DNA from: Chamaecyparis obtusa
Taxonomy: Eukaryota; Streptophyta; Pinopsida; Cupressales; Cupressaceae
Direction: 5' to 3'
NCBI GenBank assembly: GCA_027943335.1
Contig: BSBK01002076.1
Coordinates: 1,554,001 to 1,618,000, forward strand
DNA length: 64,000 bases
Shown: positions 1-10,919 of the stretch, piece by piece
How the letters are laid out: every line of letters starts with the position of its first letter
How positions within the stretch are numbered: the first letter of the stretch is position 1
The notes under the pieces: generated by a model
Told to the model about the DNA's origin: nothing
Databases searched by the model: none
The model's input: only the letters and a program-made list of their open reading frames with translations
Position numbers and translations under genes: made by a program

Positions 1-1713
1 TGGCTCAATCTCCTAAAGGAAAGGGTAAGTATAAGAAGAAGCCACATACATATTCATTTGCAAGAGGTAAGCCTCCTTATAGGCCTCCTTATAAGCCTAC
101 AATGAATAATGATTAGAAGTCTAAATCTCATTCTCCTTCTCCTCCTCCTAACTCGGGAGGGTCATCTTCTAAGTATAAGAAGAGATAGAAGAATTATTCT
201 TTTTTGGGGAAACCTAGGCATAATGACACACCATACTCTTAGAAGATAGCAACATTAAAATAAGCTATGAAGAGGCACAACATTGTAGTGCCTAATTCTT
301 CTTCGTCGGGAAAAGGACAAGCCTTCTCAACTAAGGCTTCATCATCTACAAGTTCCAATTGCATTATTGATTCCAGTGCTTCACATCACATGACTCATTT
401 TGTTGATCTTCTTGATTCTCTTTATGATAGTCATACATCACATATTACTGTTGGGAACTCGTTATAGATTCTAGTTCTAGAGATAGCCTCAGTTAAGATG
501 CATAATGGCAACATTGACGATTTTCTTTTTATTCCTAATATTTCACAAAATTTTATTTCCAACTATCAAATTTGCAATCATGGTGATGGAAAAATTGTTG
601 AGTTTTCCCCCACTCATGTGACTATTAAAAAGACATAGGATCTTGAAAGGGTCATTGCTATAGGCATGACTGATCATGCCACTTTCTTGTATAGATTTTA
701 TGGATTTGATTCTTAATTAGGATCATGCCTCATTGCTAATGTAGATTCTACAAGAAAGCTTTAGAATGAATGGTTTGGACACTTGAACTATTGATATCTT
801 TAGCAGATGAGCACATAAAACTTAGTAATTGGTCTATCTCAGATCTCTTGTTTAGATGACATTTCTTTTGTTTGTGTTCTTCGCAAGAATCATTGAGATC
901 CCTTTTTTAAGGGTATGGCCACATGAGCTTCAACTCCCCTTGAATTAGTGCATAGTGATCTCATGTCATTTAAAAATCCTTCATTTTTATGGGCCACTCT
1001 AGGCATACATGGGTGTACTTTTTAAAGTAAAAGAATGAGGTCTTTCAACACTTCATGACCTTTCTTGGATTTGTGGAGAAGAAATCACCATATTCCCTCC
1101 AGAAGATCCACACAGATAATGGGGGGAGTATTTCAATCAAGCATTCAAGGAATTCTACCATACTCAAGGTATTCTTCATTACCATACAATGCCATACACT
1201 CGTCAGGAAAATGGTGTGGCTGAGTAAAAGAATATAACCTTATGGGAAATGGCCAATTGCATGCTTTAGTCTTGGTCCATGCCTCCAACATTTTGGGCAG
1301 AGGCTGTCAATTGTGCCAATTACATTCATAATCATATTCCTCATAAGGAAGTACTGAATAAGACTCCTAAAGATGCTTGATCTCATATCAAGCCTAGAGT
1401 GTCCTATTTCAGAGTATTTGGCAGTGATGCATGGACAATCCTTGATAATTGACACAAAATAATGGACAAGAAAATTCAGTGCTTCATATTTTTTGGCTAT
1501 TGTGAGGATGCGAAGGGATATCGATTGTTTGATCCTATCATACGAGAGGTGCATTTTCACCATGATGTTTAGCTTGGTGAATCCTTTACTCATAAGGATT
1601 CTCCATCACAAGCCTCTCCCTCTCTTCTTCCACATTCTTCTTCTGAAGATGTTTTTCCTTCACATGATGATGATGATGATGCCCTTGTTTCTACCATTCT
1701 TGAAGATGATATT
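1..1713 (+). pseudogene. Ty1-copia gag-pol remnant (protease to integrase)
   Basis: Decayed copia polyprotein, cut by the window edge on the left and by the LTR of element A on the right. In reading order I see a Lys/Ser/Pro-rich end of gag, the protease motif near 358-400 (IIDSSASHHMT; the family has D-S-G-A, here G is S), a GAG-pre-integrase stretch near 760-830 (WFGHLNY), the integrase core near 930-1260 (HSDLMSF, HTDNGGS, RQENGVAE) and the downstream conserved block (PPTFWAEAVNCANYIHNHIP, FRVFGS, FFGYCEDAKGYRLFDP). Reverse transcriptase is not present before the break at 1713. Many in-frame stops, mostly TAG or TAA at Gln positions, show the copy is dead. The family assignment is secure; the lineage within copia is not. 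Confidence 0.9.
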
Positions 1714-2546
1714 TGTGTGATAAAAAATGTGACATACTTCTATGAACCATTACACTTGAGAGAAATCCATGGAAGAGGATATCCCAAGAAGCGGTTCATG
1801 ACTTCCTAGTTGAAGAAAGTTTAATCCTTCTCATGATTCTTATCAAATTGGCATGAAGGATTAGTTTGACTACTCTCGAATGGAAGATTCAAAGTTAGAG
1901 AAAAAAGCTAAGAATTAAAGAATGCAAATTAATATGAGAGATTAAGCTAAGAATGTATACAAGCAATTAGTAATCTAGAATGAGAATGTAAGAGCTTAAG
2001 ATGATCTAGAGAGAAACAAAGATTAGGACTAGAATATGCAAGATAGAAAGATGGAACCCTTGAACCAAGGAAGATATTCCTTTCAAAGGAATTGCCTCAA
2101 GAATGGAGGACTAATATTAATAGGCAAAAGAATGAGTGGATGAGATGAAGAGGAAAAAGGAGATGCAAGGAGATGCAAGGTTAGTTAGAGATGAGTGGTG
2201 AGGATTAATAGGCCAAAGGGAAATGTTAGGTAGAATAAGACAAAATAGAATTTGAAAGTAAAAATTCCTTTTAATTGCTAATTAATCAAGATTAAGTGGG
2301 TACACACATGTGAACGTGTTATTTTAATAAACACATGTAGAAACTTTATATTAAAAGCAAGGTTGTACCAATTAAATAAATATGCAAGCTCTAGAAATTA
2401 GACCATACTATACGCTTGATATAATATTTTTGATTTAATTATATAAAAGGGATTTTAAGGGTTACTTTGCATAATAATGCTTAGCAAGGAGATGATTTGA
2501 TCAGAAGGGGGCTCAAGTTATACTAGACCAATTTTAGGTGATTACA
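1714..2546 (-). repeat. 3' LTR of element A
   Basis: On the minus strand it begins TGTAATCACC (at 2546) and ends TATCACACA (at 1714), so it has TG...CA ends. It abuts a purine-rich tract at its upper edge, which fixes it as the 3' LTR of a minus-strand element. About 430 bp (1735-2165) match 49035-49457 closely; the rest of the partner LTR lies beyond the D2 insertion. It interrupts the copia reading frame at 1713. Confidence 0.85.
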
Positions 2547-2561
2547 TTTTCCCCTCTTTGA
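2547..2561 (-). other. Polypurine tract of element A
   Basis: The minus strand reads GTCAAAGAGGGGAAAA directly before the LTR start TGTAATC. This is the expected plus-strand primer position of an LTR retrotransposon and sets the orientation of element A. Confidence 0.8.
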
Positions 2562-4559
2562 CTAATGTGTGAGCAATTTGGGAACACATTGAATCAAAGA
2601 ATGATGATGTAAAGGATAGCTAGTAAAGATCAGACTCTAAACTTGTTTGAATGAAGACCATTGACAAAGATGAGAGTATCCAGCCTAATATGAAGCATTG
2701 AGATTGAATACTTGTCCAAGGAGATTGAGATAGATAATCATTTGAGAGACAATACAAGATTGAGATGGATCTTGATGAACCTGATATGCCCCAGGTGATC
2801 TAAAAGATGCTTGTCCGAGTGAATTGATATGAAGCAATGAGAACACTCTTTCAAAAAGGGGATGTGGAGAATATCAACTTAATATGAAGCGATGAAGCTG
2901 AGATTTCCCGAGCAATGATGTCTAGTCCTGATTGACTTGATCGACTTAAGATTTGGTTTTATTTCTAGATTTGCAGATTAGGAGATTTGATTGATGAAAA
3001 TATTTTTCTATACTGTCATGCTCCCTTAGGACTGAAAGAGAAATGAGGTGCAAGGGGCAAGGATAAGCCTCAGAAGTCTAAAAAAGAAAATGGAAGCGAG
3101 AAAGAATCGATAGTGCTAACAATCGACAACATTAGCAGATTTGGGATTTCGATTCAATCCCGAAAGATAGGATCAAATATAAGGATTTACAGTTGAATAA
3201 CTCAGCAAAGAGGAAGGAGGAAGTGAGAAGAAAGCATATCTCAAGGGAACCATAAATGCAAAGCTAAATATAGTCCTAGAATGAAATGCAGCCTAAGAAT
3301 GACAATGCAGGCTAAGACTTTGGAGTAATAAATTCATCGATCATGTAGACCATTAGTTTTCATTAGTTGAGCATTTACAACATTAGAGGTCAATACAAAA
3401 TTCATTGGTGTAAGAGCAACCATGAAAATATGAATATGACCTTATCAAATAAGATGTATGAAACACATGTAAGCATCAAGACATAAAAGTCGAGATGACC
3501 TGAACATGGTCTCCAAGTTAATGTTGTAAAATAGCACAAGAAATAAACAAGGAGATAATTACAACCTCACGTAAGTGTATAAATAAAGAGGGTCAAGCTA
3601 TGTTTGGAATTCCAATGGTGATGAAGGCTCTTATCACAGAGACCCAAATTATTAGACAACATAGGATCACTAAAATCACATGACTAACATAAATCAAAGA
3701 AAAAGGATGTTATTCCCCCAGTCGTGAATCTCTAGTCAAGTAGACATTGTCGAGCAATCTTAGAAGACATAACAAGAGAAAATTAATGATATCAGACAAC
3801 ACATAAGAAAATAGTTCAACATATCTCAGTCATTTTTAGTTTTTTAGGATGTAATTGGGTGCTAAGTGTTAAGAAAACACCTTTGTGCTAGTGTCAAAGT
3901 ACAAGTGTGCAGTGAATAGTGCAAGATCTGATATGTGTTAAGGAATAGAATGAAGCCCAGGTTGGTAGTGTTAAGAAGGGATAAAGGATTAGGTTGTTTA
4001 TAAACACCAAGAAGTGTCAATGAGAAAGTGTCCAACGAGAAGGACCGATAACTGATGCAGGATAAGTGCAAGAGGTCGACCAAGAGGTAAAAACACTAAC
4101 AACTCAGATAAGCATACGATTTCCCCAAGATGACAAATAAGAACTGAGGATAAGACTAAGACAAGTTCTAGTCCAAGACAAAACAAGGGAACGAAGAGTG
4201 AGATGGATAAAGGGAGACAAGAGCTTATGAACACATTGATAGATGGAGCACTGATTGCAAAGTTTCAGGACTTGGGATGATTTTTTACTTTTCTGAATTG
4301 TTTTTTCCAAAAATTTTACAATTTTTATGACTTTTTCAGGACTTTATATGTTTTTACAATTTTTTTCAGGATTATAGATTGTTGTACAAGAGAAAAATTT
4401 TAGCTACGGAATCACTGTAGAGGAAGAACATTGAGAGGCTCTTTGAGAACACTACCAATTGTAGTAGTAACCAGCTTAGAAGTTTTAGAAGTAGAACCAG
4501 ATGTTGTAGTAGTGATAAGAGGATCCAACTAGTAGTGCCTAATAGGTCCATAGTCAAGG
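2562..4559 (-). other. 3' internal region of element A, no gene recognised
   Basis: About 2 kb of A/G-rich sequence between the last coding trace of element A and its polypurine tract. Short open frames on the minus strand (for example 3862-4310 and 4372-4557) are hydrophobic or low-complexity and match no domain I recognise. I see no RT, RNase H or integrase motif, so the element either never had them or lost them before this stage. Confidence 0.5.
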
Positions 4560-5890
4560 AATGATCATTTAAGTGAGAGCCACCAATATCCTCATGGATG
4601 ATTCTTAACCCTTTGTCATATTTCCCTCATTGTAAACACTTAGGGAGATTACATTCTAGATTTCTCTTAGTCATGTTATGAGAAATGAGCAGATAACAAT
4701 ATGCACTTATGGGAAGGGCAAGATGGAGTGAAGAGTGTGAAGTATGAGAGGTAATGATGGTGGGATGGAGTGAGTTATGAGAATTTGGAAGCTTGAATGA
4801 CAACTTTGAGTTTTCTTTTGTATCTAAGTCTTTTAGCTTGGAAATCCACATAGCATTTGATTTTGTTTATTATTTTTTAGATTATTTTGACTCCAATTCT
4901 TGTAAGATGGATTTTCAAATCTATTTTTTCTTTGATTTTATTTTTGTCTTTGAGGACCTTTGTGGTATTTTGAACATTGATTTTTTCTTTGTGGTCACAT
5001 GTTGATTAGATGGGACATGATGATTTTTAGGTATAAGTGGATTTTGTCTTTTGTGTTGCACATCCAAGTTACTTCTAGAAGACTCAAGAATTATGGATGA
5101 GGGAGCCTGATATGACTAGTTTATATGGAGTGGTGGATGAGAAGTGAGGGAGGAACTTCTTTCAAGAAGGAAGGGAGATAAGGGGACAACAGGTTCAAGT
5201 GAAAAGATATTGATATCATCCTTATTGATCATGAATGAATCAGATAGCTAAATAAATTTTTCTTCCATAGAATATTGTCGATCATGAGTTTTCCTATAAG
5301 AGTTAGACCAATTTAGAGGGGTATTATGTGAGTCTAACTGAGATAGTCCATTATGAGAGTTAGGCTCCTCCTCAAGTGGTAAGAGTGCATTAATAGGAAC
5401 CATTTCAATCCAGGATCTTCCTATATTTGATGAAGCAATGGCATGATGGGGTCTTATATACCCATGATTTTCTAGAGCAGTTGAAGTATAGCTTTGAGTA
5501 GGTGGCCTAGGAGCCGTAGGAATTATTTGAACAAAAGGATGGAAATGAGCATCAGTTTCTAGATCTTGAGAGTTATAAATTTATCCTCTTTCAACATTGG
5601 TGGGAGGTGTATATATATGTATAGCATGAACTGGTATACCTAAAGAAGCATCAAAAAATGAATCCCACTCGTATTCATTTGAGTCTGTCTCGTTGTTATG
5701 ATATTGTCTGATGTAGTTAGTTAGAGCCATTGTAGGAGATAGATATTCTTCATCACTATCATTTGTTATAGGAGGAGTATTCTCAACATCAAGATTAGTA
5801 GAGTAGTTAAAAATAGGCACCCCAAGGCTTATCCAAGATGTGGGAGATGTTATCCATTCACCCCTGATTAGGATTAGTAGTACGTTTAGT
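4560..5890 (-). pseudogene. C-terminal ORF of element A, unknown protein
   Basis: A minus-strand frame open apart from scattered stops, running from about 5890 (GEWITSPTSWISLGVPIFNYS) through acidic text (ITNDSDEEYLSP, NNETDSNEYEWDSFFDA), a Pro/Ser-rich part (IIPTAPRPPTQSYT) and on to about 4560 (MWISKLKDLDTKENSKLSF). In element A it lies downstream of the protease, where RT would be expected, yet it shows no RT motif. The start of this stretch (5705-6014) is duplicated at 9690-9778 plus 43425-43640. I do not recognise a function; it looks like a linker or accessory domain of a non-autonomous polyprotein. Confidence 0.45.
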
Positions 5891-6014
5891 AGTTCGAATA
5901 ATTTTTCCTTGGTAGGACCGGGGTAATGTCCTTGAGGTACTTGAGTAGGTACATAAGGCTCTCCTTGAAAATTTAGATTAGAATTCTAAATGTGTAGGAG
6001 CCTTTCATAAGGTC
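5705..6014. repeat. Direct duplication, copy 1 (second copy 9690-9778 + 43425-43640)
   Basis: About 310 bp of element A coding sequence that occurs again, same orientation, on the far side of the 6015-9690 segment; the second copy is itself split by element B copy 1. The copies diverge abruptly at about 6014 (right edge of copy 1) and 9690 (left edge of copy 2). The 6015-9690 segment is therefore bracketed by direct repeats that are neither LTR-like (no TG...CA ends, no primer site) nor TSD-sized. Confidence 0.7.
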
Positions 6015-6537
6015 TTCATCCTAGATCATCATGAGCTACATTTTCCCAATAGAGTTCTGAAGGTCCTCTAGGTCCTTACCCTCCTTCTCATCTTTGGTAC
6101 CAGATTTTCTTATACTAGCTAGTGTATGCTTTCCTGGTCTTGTAGTTTCTTTAATCCCCTTATCCTCTTTATCACCCTTCTCCTACAATATCTTTTCAAC
6201 CAAAATCTTGGCATGTTCAGTGTAGGCCCTGAGACTAACAAGGCATTTCTCACCAATTTTCCTCACAAAATCCTCCAAATTTTTAACTCTTTTATTCAGC
6301 ATATGGAGCCTATCCTAAAAATTTCCATCCATAGCTATTTCCTCCTTCTCTTTAAGTCTTTTTTCTATTTTTCATACCTTTTCAACCATAATAGTAAAAG
6401 CATCCACTCTACCCACCACATCTTTCATTTCATTAAGGTACACATCAACGGGTTTGTCACCTAAACTGGTCTTCTTAATGATGTTAACCTTGCAGCCCAT
6501 CACCCATAAATCCTTTTTGATATTACCTATATCATCC

Positions 6538-6872
6538 TATTACAAGTAGTGGTTGTCGTTGCACCAAAATATCAACTTATTAATGCTCGATACAACCACT
6601 AGACTTATAGAAGACACAGGACGTGGTTAAGCCATGTCATGAATCCCGAGGGGAGTGCTGACCATTTTTCCAACAATCTCCCCCTCAGCGTTACCCAAGG
6701 GGATTAAAACTTGTGACCAAGCTCTGATACCACTTGTTACAAGTAGTGGTTATCGTTGAACCAAAAGATCAACCTGTTAATGCTTGATACAACCACTAGA
6801 CTTATAGAAGACACAGGAGGTGGTTAAGCCATGTCACAAATCCCGAGGGGAGAACTGACCATTTTTCCAACA
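6538..6872 (-). mobile_element. TRIM: 335-bp miniature LTR retrotransposon
   Basis: Two 138-bp LTRs (6538-6675 and 6735-6872) flank only 59 bp of internal DNA. On the minus strand the internal part starts with a tRNA-iMet primer site TGGTATCAGAGCTTGG (6732-6717) and ends with a polypurine tract TGAGGGGGAGAT (6687-6676). The LTRs have TG...CA ends (lower copy degraded, TGTT to TATT). A perfect 5-bp TSD, CATCC, lies at 6533-6537 and 6873-6877. This is the full structure of a terminal-repeat retrotransposon in miniature; it has no coding capacity and must have used proteins of another element. Confidence 0.95.
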
Positions 6873-6996
6873 CATCCATCATTTTACCAAGAGTGCAAGT
6901 AAAATCCACCAAGAAACTCTTGTCTTTGGGTAAATCTATTTTCCCACTATTTTATTTCTCATTATTCTCATTAGTAGTGTTCTTAGTCTCCTTAGT

Positions 6997-9135
6997 TGAG
7001 AGAATTGGAGGATAAGCCTTCGATATTTTATTCAATGGATTTGCATCACTTTATACAAGAGATATATGCAATTTGGTATCCATATAATTATAACTGATAT
7101 GAATTGTATTGTAACTGATAGACAATTACATGTATCAATGCTATTATGCCAACATTCCCCCCCTTAATACATTGATCCTAAAACACATCAAAATCACCTT
7201 GCCCTAGGGACCCCCCCATAAGGCTAACATAACAAAAACATGTTGATTACATAATATGAATAACATATGTCGAGAAAATCTTCTTTTTGAAGTTGCAAAT
7301 CTTGAATCATGCAAGGCTCCATCAAGTTGTCTTGTGACCCTCAGAAAGGTGTAGCTTCGAGTTCTGTTCTTAAGCTCTTAGTCTCGAACTCTCAAATCAC
7401 AGTCTTGAATTATTCAACAATGATCCCTAAGCGATGCGATAGATCTCTATTATTGTCTAGTGACCGTGAAAGGGTATAATTATCGATCATATACTTTGAA
7501 GCTTGCTGGACAACAATCCATACTAAGCACAATATCAAATCTTGAACCTATCTCCAAAATAAGTCTTCACAAGACATGCATTCTTCAAATTTGTTGGCAT
7601 TAGAAAGCAAAAACAAAAAATAAGAAAGCCAAAAATGCTTCTCATGTAGAACACCATCTCAAAGCGAGAAGCTAACTTGAGATGATATAAATTCCTCCAT
7701 CCTCCGATGCCACCAACCTCCAGAAAATCCTGTTACACTTTATGCTCTAAAAATAGCACCAGAGGAAATAATGAAACCTCTAAGAGCCCAATTGGAAACA
7801 TTCAAAGAATACTTCTGAATAGGTGTTTTTTCAAGAGCGATGACATGTAAATGGGTCACTGAGACAAGGATTATGATTTCAAACCTTGCTACAACCATTT
7901 TCAAAATTTTGATTTCAAACCTTGCAACAATTGTTTTCAAATCTACTATCTCCATATGCATTACTTGAAAAGTCACAAGTATAACTTCTTGAAATTTCTG
8001 AATATGATGTCTTGTGTAATTGATATGCACACATTGCATAAAATCTATTCCATCTATTGAAAGTATGTCATCCTTTATGACCTCATTTTTATTTACACCA
8101 AAGGACTTCAAAAGTGTCATCTCACTATCGCATGATTCCAAAATTATTAGAACTAGTAGATAACAACTTCTCTACAAAATTTTGACTAAAATGTGGCAAC
8201 TTTGTATACAAAAATTTGATACATCCCAAAGACCCCAACCAACTATTTTCAAATCTGCTATCAATTTTTTTAAATTTTTTTAAAAGGTATTTTATGCATA
8301 GATAAACTTCCTTTGTGATCAACTGAATGTAGCCTCTATTTATAATATTGGGCTTCTCTCCTCAAACTTAGCAGTCTCGTATCTTCACTTTCAAAAAATA
8401 TAGACATGCAAAGAGTTCTTACCCATACTAGATTTACTATTAAGAATGATCAAAGGAACAAACGATGGAGCACACACAAAATAATAAAGATGGAATCACT
8501 ACAAACAAAAGAGCATTCACCTCATACTTCATTGACAGGACTGTCATCACCGTGTAGGACTGTGAGCATTCACCGCATGCTTCATTGGGAGGATTGTTAT
8601 CACCGCGCAGGATTGTGAAAATAGAATTGTAAATGTTTGATTAAGGAAAAAAAAAATACATTCACCAATTCTCCATTATGCCCTTAGTTCTTTGCTGACT
8701 TATGAGAAATAGCTCTACTTAAGGAAAATGCATGATCTAAAATGTTTAAGGAACAAATGACCGATCCTTATTTATTCACATTTGTGTGAGCTTCTGCAGA
8801 CATCATAGCGATCCAACATAACCTTAGTAGATCTTTTCCTCTTGTCCTTTATTTGCATCCATCGTTATGCATCTTCAACTTCTTACACCATTTAGATCAT
8901 AGCACTATCACATAGCTCTCATCAAATATATGCATGCAACACAGACATGTCGGTCTTCATTTTTCTCTGATACCACATGAGAGAATTGGAGGATAAGCAT
9001 TTGATATTTTATTCAATGGATTTGCATCACTTTATACAAGAGATATATGCAGTTTGGTAACCATATAATTATAACTAATATGAATTGTATTGTAACTGAT
9101 AGACAGTTACATGTATCAATGCTATTACGCCAACA
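6997..9135 (-). mobile_element. Small non-autonomous LTR element, 2,139 bp with 158-bp LTRs
   Basis: The LTRs at 6997-7154 (3') and 8978-9135 (5') are both exactly 158 bp, with TG...CA ends. The minus strand shows a tRNA-iMet primer site TGGTATCAGAGA (8975-8964), 2 nt inside the 5' LTR, and a polypurine tract ATTAAGGGGGGGAA (7168-7155) before the 3' LTR. The flanks TTAGT (6992-6996) and TTGGT (9136-9140) are a 4/5-matching TSD differing by one transition. The internal 1.8 kb has no gag, protease or pol that I recognise. A 53-bp tandem duplication sits at 8511-8617. Confidence 0.92.
7740..8322 (-). CDS. Two overlapping unknown ORFs inside the small LTR element
   Basis: On the coding strand of the 2.1-kb element, 8322-8125 encodes 65 residues (MITKEVYLCIKYLLKKFKKI...) and 8141-7740 encodes 133 residues (MESCDSEMTLLKSFGVNKNE...). 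They overlap by 17 bp in different frames. The second contains an internal repeat (TIVARFEIKIL, then MVVARFEIIIL) and a hydrophobic run (IIILVSVTHLHVIAL). Neither matches gag or another family I know. They may be remnants of one captured transcript broken by a frameshift, or chance frames; calling them genes is tentative. Confidence 0.25.
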
Positions 9136-9689
9136 TTGGTTCCTATAAGATCTTTGTCAATATTATCCACAATCTCGTCCATGACCTCATAGGCATTTTG
9201 TAGATTATCCTTCTCCTTTTCTATAGGAATTTGGCCTTCACCTAGATTTCCAATATAGACCTCCATCCTACCCTCTTCAACTATATCCTCCCCAATATTT
9301 TCCCCAACACTCTTCTCATGATTCTCTTCATCCTCCGAGGAAAGAATGATTATCCTCTTTATCACCCTTTTTTACTTGTTCTTGGTACCAGTGCTTTCAT
9401 ATTTTTCCTCTTGTTCCCCTATTTCCCCCTTTCCTCTTCAAAACCCTCACCACTTGTTGAAAGCCTGTATCACCACAACTAGGACCCTCCAGGTCCCCAA
9501 GCTTTTTCCCTGCATTAGGATCCTTACGTTGCACCCCATCTGCCTTAGAAACACCAAGATTCATGCCTGCAACAACATGACCAACAACATCCCCTATTGC
9601 ACTAGTCCTGCCCAGATTCAAATTTGAATTTTGATCCTGACATTGTCTGCACTCTCCTCCGCTCGCCATCCCAAAGTGATTAGTTATTA

Positions 9690-9778
9690 ATGTTTAGTTA
9701 GAGACATTGTAGGAGGTATATATTCTTCATCATTTTAATTTGTTATAGGAGTATTTTCAGCAGCAAGAGTAGCATAGG
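9690..9778. repeat. Direct duplication, copy 2 left part (continues at 43425-43640)
   Basis: Matches 5712-5800 of element A. It stops where element B copy 1 begins (GGTGACC at 9779) and resumes on the other side of that insertion at 43425, matching 5811-6014. Confidence 0.7.
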
Positions 9779-10128
9779 GGTGACCCCACAATAGTGGGTT
9801 ACACTTTTTTAGACATGCTAATTTTTGATGAAATAACATATTTTTAATAAAATATGATGATTTAAGCTTTGAGAGGTTCCATTTGAAGGAATTAAATACA
9901 AATGGTTAGCTGAAAGTCTCTTAGATAAAAAAAATGTTGATATAACATCTATACTCCTCATTCATACCTACAATGGAGTCTCCTTTGCACCTATTAAAAT
10001 GCTGACAAAAAATCACTTCCAATTTATCTTTTGATAGATAAAATGAATCTATTTGACAAACCTATCTATGTAGTAAGGTACTACTTAGAAAATCCTTTCC
10101 AATGATTATAATGTTAATATATATTAAG

Positions 10129-10586
10129 CAGGGATAACTTTAAGGAACCCCCCCCTCCCGAAAAGTATAAAATTGTGGCGAATCACATGTGATTTGGGTG
10201 AAAAAAAATTAATAGTGTTGGCGAATTATGCGTCAATCTATGGATATTTGGTGGCAAATTTTTTAATAGTTTACACAATTTTTATAAAAAAATGGTGATT
10301 AAATTTTTTTTTAAAAATAAATTTATTAATATTGATGGCGAATTATGTTTTGAAATATGGGTATTGGTTGGCAATTATTTTAATAACCGATACCATTTTT
10401 ATAAAAAAATGGCAAAATTATTTTCCAAATAGTTGAATTAATTTATTTGTTATTGGAAATTTGAATACTGACACGTTGCATCGGGTCCCACAGTCCCAGT
10501 CCCATCACCCATGGCTATGATAATGACATCAGACTCAAACAAAAAACGTCCATTGGATTTAATACGTATCAATGGCCAAAGATGAA
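10129..10586. repeat. D1 left subterminal region with GGCGAAT motifs
   Basis: Non-coding, A/T-rich DNA with repeated GGCGAAT-type heptamers (near 10176, 10222 and 10339) and related GGTGGCAAAT blocks. The same motif, in both orientations, recurs through the right subterminal region. Clustered subterminal motifs at both ends are where hAT transposases usually bind; that role is inferred. Confidence 0.6.
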
Positions 10587-10708
10587 TTTCAGGCATATTG
10601 CTGGTCCTTATAACATTTACTGAAAACTATCGATGGAAACATGACACATGTCATATTTCTGCTGATAGTTTTCAGTAAATGTTATAAGGACCAATAATAT
10701 GCCTGAAA
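10587..10708. repeat. 122-bp near-perfect hairpin
   Basis: Arms of about 58 bp (10587-10645 and 10650-10708) pair with only a handful of mismatches around the tiny loop ACAT within GACACATGTC. The longest perfect run is 29 bp on each arm (GGTCCTTATAACATTTACTG... and its reverse complement). It could be a fold-back MITE inserted in D1 or a source of small RNA. I see no clear TSD or coding content. Confidence 0.85.
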
Positions 10709-10919
10709 AATATCATTCTTAATTTGGCATTTATTAGATAGAAATAAAGTAAAGTTTTAAGTAATGTACTGAGTATATTACCATTTACCATAGGCGATGT
10801 GTAGAATTAAAGCAATGTACTAAGTATATTTATTATCATATCGATTTGAAATTTTAATTAATTGTAGAATTAAAGCAATGTACTGATAGATACGTATATT
10901 CTATTCATTACCTCGATAG

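Larger units (their letters stand above)
6015..9690 (-). pseudogene. Segment with a broken minus-strand ORF of unknown function, split by two small LTR elements
   Basis: After removing the TRIM (6538-6872) and the 2.1-kb element (6997-9135), minus-strand coding traces run 9669 to 9136, 6996 to 6878 and 6537 to about 6020. The N-terminus at 9669 reads MASGGECRQCQDQNSNLNLG. It is followed by a Lys/Arg-rich stretch, an acidic stretch (IILSSEDEENHEKSVGENIG, near 9345-9285), and a Lys/Glu-rich likely coiled coil (IEKRLKEKEEIAMDG, NKRVKNLEDFVRKIGEKC). Length would be roughly 400 residues. Frame changes and several TAG stops break it. Translation stays sensible across both insertion sites, which supports the reconstruction. 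I recognise no family; it could be an accessory retroelement ORF or a captured host fragment. Confidence 0.5.

Noticed and set aside
1240..1593. 117-codon minus-strand ORF
   Set aside because: Antisense shadow of the copia integrase region.
6015..9690. LTR retrotransposon with the 310-bp duplication as its LTRs
   Set aside because: The repeats lack TG...CA ends and no primer site or polypurine tract adjoins them; they are coding sequence of element A.
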